Shown in pieces: positions 1 through 8,880 of a stretch of DNA of 64,000 bases (positions are counted from its first letter, which is position 1; the number at the start of each line of letters is the position of its first letter). The position numbers and the translations under genes are program-made. The notes beneath the pieces were generated by a model. That model saw nothing but the letters and a program-made list of their open reading frames with translations, ran no database searches and had not been told where the DNA came from. Source of the stretch: Willaertia magna (Eukaryota; Heterolobosea; Eutetramitea; Acrasida; Naegleriidae); NCBI GenBank assembly GCA_902984215.1, contig CADWAF010003261.1, positions 1 through 64,000 on the forward strand. The letters are read 5' to 3'.

Positions 1-214
1 CACAACACTCTTTCTTTGTACCAATCCATTCATAATCAGTACATTTACCTTTAACTGATTTGTATTTGTGACACTTTTCATAACAATACTTTTCAGGTTG
101 CTTTCCATAGGTATCTGTCTTTTTGTCAGCTGGTTTCTTTGCATCACCAGTTGCCAATGCAAAGCTTAATATTACACTTAATAATACAGTTAAAAGTAAT
201 ACTTTTGTACGCAT
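1..214 (-). CDS. Secreted small Cys-rich peptide precursor, 3' end beyond window
   Basis: Reading leftward from an ATG at 214-212 gives 71 codons without a stop before the window edge. Residues 1-21 form a typical signal peptide (MRTK, then a Leu/Val/Ile core ending in FALA). A short Lys/Asp-rich spacer follows. The next segment holds five cysteines before the edge, spaced C-x3-C-x9-C-x11-CC, with Tyr, Lys and Trp between them. This looks like a small disulfide-stabilised secreted peptide (defensin-like or another host-defence or effector peptide), but the cysteine pattern is incomplete and I cannot name the family. The ATG follows an A/T-rich leader with no other start nearby. Function is unknown. 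A second secreted peptide precursor lies 4.4 kb away (4653-5702). Confidence 0.65.
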   Translation of the reverse strand, partial: MRTKVLLLTVLLSVILSFALATGDAKKPADKKTDTYGKQPEKYCYEKCHKYKSVKGKCTDYEWIGTKKECC

Positions 215-654
215 TATTATTATTTAATTTTTTTGCTGTTGTTCATTACTTTTCATTAATACTTTGTTTTTATAGCGTTTATTTGTCATTACTTTTTTGT
301 AACATTGTAAAATTTGAATAAATTGTTTAAATTGAGTAAATGTTGTAAAAATTAAAGAAAGGTTGGAATTGGAATGAAAAGTGATTTTCAAACAGTAATT
401 TCGTAAATAAAATTTCATTCATAATTGATAAATTAGCCAGTAATATAAAATTTCCTAAAATCAACTCTTTGTAAATTTATACTATTTGCAATACCATCTA
501 GTAGGTCTTTAAAGGTTTAATAACGGGTTGAAAGTTGGTTTTTATAATTATTGGTATGTGCATGTTAATGATATTTTTTTAATTTAACACAAATGAAATT
601 TAATTATCAATTTCCTTTTATTAACTCATCCTTTACAATCATTGTAAACATAAT
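215..654. other. Gene-free stretch between two minus-strand genes
   Basis: About 440 bp of A/T-rich sequence. It should hold the promoter of the Cys-rich peptide gene to the left and the 3' untranslated region of the gene at 655-1236. The short open frames here show no domain, no signal peptide and no biased composition. I see no RNA gene or repeat. Confidence 0.6.
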
Positions 655-1236
655 TTATTTATCTTGTTGTTGATCTTCATAAACCCTTTGATTTTCCAAA
701 AACTTTTTAACTCTTTCATCATTCTTAGCCTTCTCTTGCCAATATATACTATAACTTGTTTGATTTGTCATTTCATTCTCCTTTAAAGCCTTTGAAAACT
801 CTCTTTCCTCTTCCGATTCAAAATGTTCTTTATGATATTTACTTGTATCAGGCATCTGTCCAGCAATCCATTCTTTTACTGCTGGTTGTGAGATTGCAAA
901 TACTACCATGAAAGGGTAGATGAGGTAACCTGCGAATTTAAAGAATTCTCTTCCGAAACGATATTTAATTGGAGGAACATATTCTAATAGTTTAGTAAAT
1001 GTACTTTTAGGCTTTATTGGTTTATTTGGATTTATAACTTTTTCAATTGATTCTTTATGAAATGTTGAATATAAAGTTGGTACTCTATCACCTTTAGTTA
1101 TACCTTCTGCTGCATAATGATTGAAAATACTATTGTTATTACCTGTTGTTGATGTAGTAGTTGCAGATTTATTGATATTCGGAGTGGAAGATGTAGTGTT
1201 GGTGTTAGTTGAAGAAGAGGTAGTTGTTTCAGTCAT
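655..1236 (-). CDS. PET100-like mitochondrial inner-membrane protein (cytochrome c oxidase assembly candidate)
   Basis: 193 residues. The first 45 or so are Thr/Ser/Asn-rich low complexity. Near residues 92-125 there is a short basic and aromatic lead-in (RFGREFFKFAGYLIYPFMV), one membrane segment, and then SQPAVKEW. The pattern 'E-F-x-x-x-Y-L-x-(Y/F)-P, hydrophobic run, (N/S)QP' is the signature of PET100/PET117-type assembly factors of complex IV. A hydrophilic Glu/Lys-rich tail faces away from the membrane, as in that family. The protein is longer than the usual 70-110 residues of PET100 because of the Thr/Ser-rich front. That is my inference from the motif alone; a generic single-pass mitochondrial protein is the alternative. 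The start ATG follows an AAAAAAAGTA leader. Confidence 0.4.
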   Translation of the reverse strand: MTETTTSSSTNTNTTSSTPNINKSATTTSTTGNNNSIFNHYAAEGITKGDRVPTLYSTFHKESIEKVINPNKPIKPKSTFTKLLEYVPPIKYRFGREFFKFAGYLIYPFMVVFAISQPAVKEWIAGQMPDTSKYHKEHFESEEEREFSKALKENEMTNQTSYSIYWQEKAKNDERVKKFLENQRVYEDQQQDK

Positions 1237-1471
1237 TACTTTTTTTTCTTGTTTTTTATGCCTTTTTCGTCTATTTCTCCAATAATCGGTTTCTTACAAA
1301 TCGCCTCCATTATTAATATTAAATCTTTACAGAATTAACTAGCAAACGATAGTAGTTTAAAAGTTATTTTGTTGGGTTAATATCTTGTTAGTGTTGCACA
1401 AGTGTTTTCGAAGAAGCAACAGTCACGAATGTTGTAAAGTTGTCAATTTTTACAAAGATCTTTAAAAAAAA

Positions 1472-2500
1472 ATGAATTTAAAAAATTTCATTGAATTTCC
1501 AATTGAAATTCAAATTTTAATTTTATCATTCTGTTCAGATAATGAATTATTAATTTTTAGTAAATCTAATGAATTTTTCTATAAATTAATTAAAGGAAAA
1601 TCTTTAAAGAATGAAAATAAAAATTTAGAACAATTAGACGATGATTTATATAATTGGCATGAATTATTATGGAAATTAAAATTATTACAATTATTTAAAA
1701 ATAATAAAAATGAAGATATTTTATTATTAGAAAATATTACAAAAAATTATAAACATCATTATTTCATTTTAAATAATTTAGTTTTTGAAATACCAAATGA
1801 TATTTATAAACAAGAAGAATTAAATTCTTTACAAAAAAAATGGACTTATTCTAATTATAAAAAGAGTGTAGAAAATTTAAGTGTTGAAACATGGCTTAGT
1901 TTTAGATCTTCCTTTCAAATGTCAAGAAAATATTTAAACCCAAAATTAAGAGGATTTGAAATTATTATTGATAAATACAATAATACATCAAATTCATGGG
2001 TTCTCGTCATTGGCGTTGGATTAAAAACAACAAATGAATTTTTCTTTCCAATAGATAAATATGAATCGTGTCACAAAGAGGGTGATAATTACTATTTTAA
2101 TGCAGACAGAAGTATCACAGAATTTGTTAAGGCAAACAAAGGCGTTGGTTTCTTAAGTAGTTTTCTTGGTATAAAAACGTTTGGTGAATATTTCTCTTAT
2201 AGTCCAGAAGATGTAAACACAAAGAAGACTGGAGTTGTAAAGGGAAGTAAACTTAGTTGTTTAATTAACTTTGAAGAGAAACAAATTTATTATTTTGTTG
2301 ACGGCATTCATAAAGTGACAGTATTAAATCCTTTTATTGAAGATGATGAGATTTATTATCCAATTGTTTCTTTATCGTCAGGTATTGGTGTAACCATTTC
2401 TTCATTTCCAGAAGATTATTTATTAAAAGGAGATGTAATTGAAATGGATTTGGGTAAATTAATTCGTAAAAGAGATGAAGAACATATCAACAATGCTTAA
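1472..2500 (+). CDS. F-box-like / SPRY (B30.2) domain protein
   Basis: 342 residues. The N-terminus (about 7-45, FPIEIQILILSFCSDNELL) fits an F-box: Pro at the start, hydrophobic heptads, then a short polar loop. Residues about 160-320 look like a SPRY domain: strands containing GFEIIIDKY, SWVLVIGVGL, a Tyr-rich loop, GVVKGSKLSCLINFEEKQIYYF with its 'L...D/E....I.YF.DG' core, and a closing YYPIVSLSSGIGVTIS. F-box/SPRY proteins such as FBXO45 are substrate receptors of Cullin-RING E3 ligases; that role is inferred here. There are no introns. The start follows AAAAAAAA, the usual context in this window. Confidence 0.6.
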   Translation: MNLKNFIEFPIEIQILILSFCSDNELLIFSKSNEFFYKLIKGKSLKNENKNLEQLDDDLYNWHELLWKLKLLQLFKNNKNEDILLLENITKNYKHHYFILNNLVFEIPNDIYKQEELNSLQKKWTYSNYKKSVENLSVETWLSFRSSFQMSRKYLNPKLRGFEIIIDKYNNTSNSWVLVIGVGLKTTNEFFFPIDKYESCHKEGDNYYFNADRSITEFVKANKGVGFLSSFLGIKTFGEYFSYSPEDVNTKKTGVVKGSKLSCLINFEEKQIYYFVDGIHKVTVLNPFIEDDEIYYPIVSLSSGIGVTISSFPEDYLLKGDVIEMDLGKLIRKRDEEHINNA

Positions 2501-2530
2501 ACTTTTGTTGGAAGATTGTATTAAAATAAA

Positions 2531-4444
2531 TTAAAACTTTCTATTAGGAGATACAATTAAGGAAGATCCATCACTACTATTATCAGTTGTTCCAGTTGTC
2601 CCACTAATTTTCTTTAAATATTCTGTACTACCATAATTTGTTGTTGAATTATAAGGTTTCTTCTTACTGGAAAGAGAATTACTAATATTACTTAATACAC
2701 CAATATTAGTACTTTCATCATCTTCTTCTAATGAACCCTTCCATTCTTCTTCTTCTCTGTAATATCTATCAGCTATTGAAAATACTTGTCTTTTCTTCTG
2801 TTTCTTTTTCTTTTTAAATGAGTTGGTAATTGATTGATTATTTGTTAGTGAACTACTTGTATTTTCAATTTCTCTTTCTTCTTTAAGGTTGACTGACATT
2901 TGTAATAAAACATAATTTAAAACTAGTAAAGGGAAGATTTCACCTAATAAATAATAAACTAAAATAATTCCCCAAGATTTTTCTAAAAAAGTAAATTTAA
3001 TTTGTAAAATTAAAATTACACTTCTTAAAATTAATATAAATACATCAATTAATGTTACAATAACTATATATTTCATAATTTTTTTAATTATGTTACTTTT
3101 TAAATAATGAAATTGTAATTTAAAAAATAATAAAATTCCTAAAAATAAAATAAATAAAGCACAAAATAAAAATAATATAATTGGTATTAAAACTGAAATT
3201 AATTCCGTTATTGTATAATTATCATCTTTTATTTTTTCATAATCTTTATTAACGAAATCTAAAAATAGAAAAATATCAACTACAATCATAATTAAATAAA
3301 TTAAAATATTTAAACCAATAAATAAATATTTAATTTTTTCTTTAATTTTTTTTAAAATATTTTTTGTAAATTTTTTTAAAAAATTGACTTCTTGATTTTC
3401 ACCAATCAAAACATTAGATAAATCATTTTGTAAAAATTTTTGAAAATCTGAAATTTCAATCCAAAAAAATATAAAAATTAACATTAACGTTATAAATAAA
3501 AAAGCGGGACAAGTTGAAATTATAACTAAAATTTCCCTAAATGTTGTAATTGTTGAAATTGTTGCTTGTAAAATAAATTGTAAAAATCTAAAAAAAGAAA
3601 TTAAAATAATTATTGTAAATATTAATTTTTTATCAGAAAAGAAATGAAAATTATCTTTTAAATATTTATCATCTTCTTTATTTACAACATTTTCCTGTAA
3701 ATTTACTAATGGCGCCACTTCTTCATTTTTGTCAGTCTTATCATTATCTTTAAAAAAATTATTTTCAATTAAATAATTATTAACTAAAAATTGATCTTCA
3801 ACAAGATTTTCTTCTGATTGATAATAATTATTTGTCATTTCATTATTTATAAAATTAAAATTATTTTGTGTAAATTCATTATTATTATTTGTATTGTAAT
3901 AATTAAAATGATTTTGATTTGGATATTCTTGATTTAATTGATTGCTTATTATATTTGCGGCAATAAACATTTCATCTTTATAAGATGATAATGCTTTTTT
4001 AATTTCATTTTTATTTTGTAAATTATTTTGTAAATTATTTTCTGTAATGTTTTGTAAATTATTTTGTAAATTTTCTTGTTGTTCTTCATTATTTGTAAAA
4101 TTTTGTAAATTATTAATTTTATTATTACTAATTGTTGTTGGTTGTTTCTTTTGTAAAAAATTTAAAATTTTCTTTTTTTTAATATATTCTAAATAAATTA
4201 TTCTTGTACATATTATAATACTACCAATAAATATTATTCCATAAAAAAAAGATAATAAAGAATAAATTATTATATTATCAACAGGTATTTCATTATTCGT
4301 ATAGTTGTTATAATTTTGTAAATAGTTATTGAATATATTATTATTTAGAAATGTAGTATTATTATTGTTATTGTTGTTTAATAGTAATCCTAGATTAATC
4401 ATTAGAGTTGAAGAAGGCTTATTTTCGGAAAGATGGTGAAACAT
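2531..4444 (-). CDS. THH1/TOM1/TOM3-like seven-pass membrane protein with very long first loop
   Basis: 637 residues with seven strong hydrophobic spans near residues 58-85, 275-298, 305-335, 373-397, 412-443, 450-480 and 490-515. The third span (CPAFLFITLMLIFIFFWIEI) resembles the 'P-x-x-x-F-x-T-x-x-x-L-x-x-F-W-x-E-I' segment of the THH1/TOM1/TOM3 family (plant tobamovirus multiplication proteins and GPCR-like relatives). The loop between spans 1 and 2 is almost 190 residues and is built of Asn/Gln/Leu low complexity, including several LQN-type repeats. The C-terminal 120 residues are Ser/Lys-rich and probably cytosolic. The product is likely a membrane protein of vacuole, endosome or plasma membrane; ligand or partner is unknown. 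It is convergent with the F-box/SPRY gene (30 bp between stops). A generic 7TM receptor is the alternative. Confidence 0.5.
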   Translation of the reverse strand: MFHHLSENKPSSTLMINLGLLLNNNNNNNTTFLNNNIFNNYLQNYNNYTNNEIPVDNIIIYSLLSFFYGIIFIGSIIICTRIIYLEYIKKKKILNFLQKKQPTTISNNKINNLQNFTNNEEQQENLQNNLQNITENNLQNNLQNKNEIKKALSSYKDEMFIAANIISNQLNQEYPNQNHFNYYNTNNNNEFTQNNFNFINNEMTNNYYQSEENLVEDQFLVNNYLIENNFFKDNDKTDKNEEVAPLVNLQENVVNKEDDKYLKDNFHFFSDKKLIFTIIILISFFRFLQFILQATISTITTFREILVIISTCPAFLFITLMLIFIFFWIEISDFQKFLQNDLSNVLIGENQEVNFLKKFTKNILKKIKEKIKYLFIGLNILIYLIMIVVDIFLFLDFVNKDYEKIKDDNYTITELISVLIPIILFLFCALFILFLGILLFFKLQFHYLKSNIIKKIMKYIVIVTLIDVFILILRSVILILQIKFTFLEKSWGIILVYYLLGEIFPLLVLNYVLLQMSVNLKEEREIENTSSSLTNNQSITNSFKKKKKQKKRQVFSIADRYYREEEEWKGSLEEDDESTNIGVLSNISNSLSSKKKPYNSTTNYGSTEYLKKISGTTGTTDNSSDGSSLIVSPNRKF

Positions 4445-4652
4445 TTATTTTTTGTATGCTAGAAATGGTCTATCATGAACTTTTTTTTTCTTAGAAATTT
4501 TGAAAGAAAATTGGAATAGGCTCCAAGCCATGGGCATTTAGTTTACAAAGAAGAAAATTAGAAAAGATTCAATTTTGTAAAGAAGGGAATTATAAAATTT
4601 TTAATTTTTTTGTGAGCCAAGTTCTATACTTCTCTTCAAATAAATGTATTGT

Positions 4653-5702
4653 TTAACATCTTCTAAGACATCTTGCATATGGACCAGCATTTCCCTTGAA
4701 AAGTTCATTACAGAGAGCAACACAATTGTCATCTGCAAGAGCATATCTTAATAAAGATAAATCAGATTGTTCAACTGCAGCATCTTTCCACCATCCTTGT
4801 TGTTTACCAAACTTATATCCCTTGATACCTAACTTGATACCACTTAAGATTGCACCAATTGGAATATCACTTTCTTCACGTGCAGCATCTTTCCACCATC
4901 CTTGACTCTTGCCAAATTGATATCCTTTAATACCAAGTTTAATTCCACTTAAGATTGCACCAATTGGAATATCGCTTTCTTCTTGAGCTGCATCTTTCCA
5001 CCATCCTTGTTGTTTTCCAAACTTGTATCCTTTAATGCCTAATTTAACTGCACCAATAATTGCACCAATTGGAATATCACTCTCTTCTTCTACAGAGTCT
5101 TTCCACCAACCTTGTTGTTTACCGAATTGATAACCTTTAATACCTAACTTGATACCAGATAAAATTGCACCAATAGGAATATCACTTTCTTCTTCGACTG
5201 CATCTTTCCACCATCCCTTACTTTTACCAAACTTGTATCCTTTAATTCCAAGTTTGACACCAGCGATGATTGCACCAATTGGGAGGTCACTTTGTTCTTC
5301 AGCTGCGTCTTTCCACCATCCTTGTTGTTTACCAAATTGATATCCTTTAATTCCAAGTTTAATTCCACTTAAGATTGCACCAATTGGGATGTCACTCTCT
5401 TCTTCAACAGAGTCTTTCCACCATCCCTTGCTCTTACCGAATTTATAGCCTTTAATACCTAACTTAACGCCAGCAATAATTGCACCTAATGGGAAGTCAG
5501 CATATGGTCTAGGGTCAAATGGATCATTTGGATTTCTTCTTCTAATTGGGATTTTAATAGGTCTTCCACCAAATGGATCTACGGTTCTGTATTCATCTCT
5601 TGGTTTTCTTGGTGGACCACCGAATGGGTCTTCAACTCTTGCTCTACCAAAGACTGTTACTGCAAGGATTGCTAATAAAAGAGCAAAAAGGATAACTTTC
5701 AT
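4653..5702 (-). CDS. Secreted repeat polyprotein: seven Gly/Trp-rich peptides plus Cys hairpin tail
   Basis: 349 residues from the ATG at 5702, which follows an A-rich leader. An in-frame ATG 18 codons upstream would bury the signal peptide, so I reject it. Residues 1-19 are a signal peptide. Residues 20-69 are Pro/Arg-rich with two DPFGG motifs and an Arg-Arg-Arg. Residues 70-314 are seven exact-length 35-residue repeats. Each has a cationic, Gly-spaced hydrophobic core (xPxGAIxxGxKLGxKGYxFG, a linker, then GWWKD) and an acidic Glu/Ser/Asp linker. The tail (315-349) carries CALC-type cysteines spaced C-x3-C-x13-C-x3-C, the alpha-hairpinin spacing. The layout resembles multi-peptide antimicrobial precursors, but that function is inferred. 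Repeats 1-4 strictly alternate between two variants. I do not recognise the family. There is no intron. Confidence 0.8.
   Translation of the reverse strand: MKVILFALLLAILAVTVFGRARVEDPFGGPPRKPRDEYRTVDPFGGRPIKIPIRRRNPNDPFDPRPYADFPLGAIIAGVKLGIKGYKFGKSKGWWKDSVEEESDIPIGAILSGIKLGIKGYQFGKQQGWWKDAAEEQSDLPIGAIIAGVKLGIKGYKFGKSKGWWKDAVEEESDIPIGAILSGIKLGIKGYQFGKQQGWWKDSVEEESDIPIGAIIGAVKLGIKGYKFGKQQGWWKDAAQEESDIPIGAILSGIKLGIKGYQFGKSQGWWKDAAREESDIPIGAILSGIKLGIKGYKFGKQQGWWKDAAVEQSDLSLLRYALADDNCVALCNELFKGNAGPYARCLRRC
4761..5495 (-). repeat. Seven 105-bp in-frame tandem repeats (two alternating types)
   Basis: Seven units of exactly 105 bp (735 bp) encode the repeats of the secreted polyprotein. No unit has gained or lost a codon. 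Units 1 and 3 share GAIIAGVKLG with GYKFGKSKG. Units 2 and 4 share GAILSGIKLG with GYQFGKQQG. Unit 5 is a variant of the first type (GAIIGAVKLG). Units 6 and 7 are of the second type with exchanged linkers. The alternation implies growth by duplication of a 210-bp double unit, followed by mixing in units 5-7. Confidence 0.9.
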
Positions 5703-6310
5703 TGTTTTATTTTTTTTGGTGATGAAAAAGTTGACAGTTCTGCAATGAATTTTCAAATTTATTCACATTAGATCGTAATCGAGTCATGCACACAGAAACT
5801 TTCGTTTTGGCATGCCGCCATGCGGACCAATATCAATCTACACTTTTTTTATTTCGATTACTTTACATTGTAATTATTTTGTATAAAGATAACATGACAT
5901 TGTTTATGTGTGACTTTTTTGTTAACGATTGTGGTCAATTAGAAAAATTCAACTAACTTTAAGTAACTGTAGTTTTTGATTTAACTTTTACAAGTGCTTG
6001 TGATGTATTTTGATTTACGAATTCATTTAAAAAACAACATCTATCAATCTGTGCACTTTCAAACAAAAACTGCATCACAAAAAATCATTCAGTGTACGCT
6101 TTAATATTTATTACTTCAATTAAAGCACGAAAAATCTTCAAAAAAGAAAGCCACAACAAGATACTTTTTATTACATTCCCATAAACTAATTATTCTAACT
6201 CTCAAACCTCCACAACAAATTATCGCACTTACGAAAATATCTAGCGTTTTATTTTTACAGATTCAACAACAGAACAAACCCCAATAAAAACCACAAAAGC
6301 CTTTTTCCAG
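5703..6310. promoter_or_regulatory. Divergent intergenic region with GC-rich hairpin
   Basis: About 600 bp lie between the divergent polyprotein gene and the U-box/ankyrin gene, so both promoters should be here. Near 5808-5828 a GC-rich patch includes the inverted repeat GCATG-CCGC-CATGC and an overlapping palindrome GGCATGCC, which stand out in this AT-rich DNA and could be a regulator site. A TTTTTACAG at about 6253-6261 would suit a 5' untranslated intron acceptor. No gene is evident. Confidence 0.4.
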
Positions 6311-8761
6311 ATGCCACACAAAAAAATGGATGCCGCAAGCCATTCTTCTGCATTAAATTCTAATAATAATTTATCTTCTTCTTCCTCGGGTCATGATGCT
6401 ATCATTATGGATTCATCTTCTTCTAACGTAACAACGAATAATAATACTAGTATGAATAGTTTAAGTATTGTAGAAACAACAACACCTACAAGTGCTAACC
6501 TAGTAGTAGATCAAATGAGACAAGGCTTTGAAAGTCCAACCGCACCAACTAATACCGCAAATAACGAAAATGTTGGTTTAGATTTAAATAATTTAATGGA
6601 AATTAATTCCGCAACATCTTCCCATTCTTCTAGTAGTATCAATAATAGTAGTAGTTTACTAGGTAACGTTAGAGAAACTAGTAATAACATGATAAATAAC
6701 AATACAATAAGCATAGTTATCCCTAAAAATACAAATAAAAGTGCGGCAACTAAAGTTACGGGCAATAATAGCGCTAATAAAAATTTAACGAATAATAATA
6801 ATAATGAAACTGAAGATCAAACCCATCAATATTTATGTGCAATTACAAGGCTAATAATGAGAGATCCAGTTAAAAATTGTGTAAATAATACTTATGAAAG
6901 AGAAGCTATAGAGTCATGGTTAAAAAAACAAAATAGAGATCCTTTATGGAATGTAACTTTACAAAATACAGAATTAACACCAGATTATGAATTAAAACGA
7001 AAAATTGATAATTATTTAAAAAGTGATGATTATATAAGATTTATTTCAAGTACAACAGAAGCTTATTTTTCAATTTCGGATTTAAGAGAAGCTAGAAATG
7101 ATATTGAGAAATGGAATTTAAATTCTTTAAAATTAAAAGTTGAAAGAACACCTACTTTATTTTATATTCCTTTATTATTTAATAATAATGTTGTAAATAA
7201 TAATTCATCACAGATACCTCCTTATCAAAAGAAAGAACAAAGGTTTTGCGTTTTTGATTTAATTTATAGAAATTTAAAACAATGTTGGGAAGAAAATGGT
7301 AAACAAATGAATGAAGAAATTATATATAAAAATAATTTATTATCTTATTTATTTACAACATATGATAAAATTAAAACTATGATTGAGCACTATGAAAATT
7401 TATACAGTTGTGATTCTAAATTAAATGAAGTACAACACGTAAAAAAACAAATATCATCAAGTTTAAATTATTTATTTGCAAATAGTGTTAAAATATGTCC
7501 TTCTACAGATTTTATGAAATTTTTATTTAAAAAAGGAGCTTCAATGGAATCTACAAATCAATTTGGACAAAATGCATTTTTATTAGCATGTGAAGAAAAT
7601 CAAATACCAATAATAACAATGTTAATTGAAAATAATGTTAATGTTTTTAATACATACTGTGACAATGTTAAATTATTTTGGAATGGTTTACATTTTGCAA
7701 TTTGGAATGAACATAAATCTACAATTGATTTGATAGTTGATTATGCAACTAAATTGGATTATGAACCTTTGAAGAAATTATTATTTGGTAAAGAAGAATC
7801 AATTGCTTTGGTGAAAGATAAATCAAGTATATTCCATCCTGTGGATTATCTTTCATTAGCTTTTTATAAGAAAAATTTACCACTGGCCAAATTTTTAATT
7901 GAAGAGTTAAAATTTAATTTTTTAACAAAAATATTAACAGAAGAACAATATTTAATAATTAAGAAGATAAAATCAGAAGGATATTTATCTTCAACAGAGA
8001 AAGTAAAAGAAAGATTAAGTGAAGAATTACATTATATGTATTGGAATTGCATTTCAAACCATTTAGAAGGATTTATTTATTTATATTCACAATTAGAAAA
8101 ATTAGATTATGAAAATGTTTTACTTTATGGAAATGATATGAAAGATATTCTATTAAAGAAAGAAATGACTAAAAGACATGTTGCTGCATTTGATAGATCT
8201 TTAATCCATGCAATAGCAATGGAAGGAGATTCTGTATTTATGCAATGTTTCATTGAAAAGTGTAAGAAATTAAATATTTGGGATATTGTAAAGGATATGC
8301 AAGACAGTTTTGGAAATACAGCCCTACATTACAGTTGTGAAAAGAATAAGTATGACATGTTAAAATTATTATTAAATGAAGGAGTAGATATTGATATATT
8401 AAATAGAAAAGGAAAGAGAGCAAAAGATTTGTGTAAAGAGAATGCACCTAAAGAATTAATACAAAAACAAGAAAAGATAAACAAAACAAAGTTAGTAATG
8501 CAATTAAATGGTTATACATTTGAAGGTAATTTAAAGAGAAAAGATATGTTTTCTTCTTCTTCATCAATTACAACAAATGGTGAAGTGATACGTGAAGTTT
8601 GTAGAATGTTATTTCCAGATGATATGATGGACACTTCAGGTATTAGTAGTTCTTCTAGAGATACAACGGGTAGACTTTCACCTGAGAAGAGAACTAGAAA
8701 GAATAATGAAGATGAATCTTCAACTTCTTTACAATCATCAAATAATGGTAATTTCATATAA
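6311..8761 (+). CDS. U-box E3 ligase-like protein with ankyrin repeats
   Basis: 816 residues. Residues 1-170 are Ser/Asn-rich low complexity. Residues about 173-240 form a U-box: YLCAITRLIMRDPV, then YEREAIESWL, then a Leu-Thr-Pro and a C-terminal helix, matching the E2-binding fold that lacks zinc ligands. Ankyrin repeats appear near 405-450 (FGQNAFLLACEENQ, ITMLIENNVNVF) and 665-720 (FGNTALHYSCEKNKYDMLKLLLNEGVDID). The tail is Ser-rich with acidic and basic patches. It is likely an E3 ligase that uses ankyrin repeats to pick substrates; the E2 at 49.8 kb is of the class U-box proteins commonly use. The second Met (6326) follows an AAAAAA run and may be the real start. No intron is seen. Confidence 0.75.
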   Translation: MPHKKMDAASHSSALNSNNNLSSSSSGHDAIIMDSSSSNVTTNNNTSMNSLSIVETTTPTSANLVVDQMRQGFESPTAPTNTANNENVGLDLNNLMEINSATSSHSSSSINNSSSLLGNVRETSNNMINNNTISIVIPKNTNKSAATKVTGNNSANKNLTNNNNNETEDQTHQYLCAITRLIMRDPVKNCVNNTYEREAIESWLKKQNRDPLWNVTLQNTELTPDYELKRKIDNYLKSDDYIRFISSTTEAYFSISDLREARNDIEKWNLNSLKLKVERTPTLFYIPLLFNNNVVNNNSSQIPPYQKKEQRFCVFDLIYRNLKQCWEENGKQMNEEIIYKNNLLSYLFTTYDKIKTMIEHYENLYSCDSKLNEVQHVKKQISSSLNYLFANSVKICPSTDFMKFLFKKGASMESTNQFGQNAFLLACEENQIPIITMLIENNVNVFNTYCDNVKLFWNGLHFAIWNEHKSTIDLIVDYATKLDYEPLKKLLFGKEESIALVKDKSSIFHPVDYLSLAFYKKNLPLAKFLIEELKFNFLTKILTEEQYLIIKKIKSEGYLSSTEKVKERLSEELHYMYWNCISNHLEGFIYLYSQLEKLDYENVLLYGNDMKDILLKKEMTKRHVAAFDRSLIHAIAMEGDSVFMQCFIEKCKKLNIWDIVKDMQDSFGNTALHYSCEKNKYDMLKLLLNEGVDIDILNRKGKRAKDLCKENAPKELIQKQEKINKTKLVMQLNGYTFEGNLKRKDMFSSSSSITTNGEVIREVCRMLFPDDMMDTSGISSSSRDTTGRLSPEKRTRKNNEDESSTSLQSSNNGNFI

Positions 8762-8880
8762 TATCACTACTATAATACTAACAATACTAATAATAAAACA
8801 AAAAAATTAAATTGATTTTTATTGTAAAATAATTTTTTAAGGCTTTACTTTAATAATTTTTTTTAATCAAAAAAAAAAAA

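Noticed and set aside
5144..5368. Open frames in other registers across the polyprotein repeats
   Set aside because: They are shadows of the 105-bp repeat in other frames; only the frame with signal peptide and exact 35-residue periodicity makes sense.
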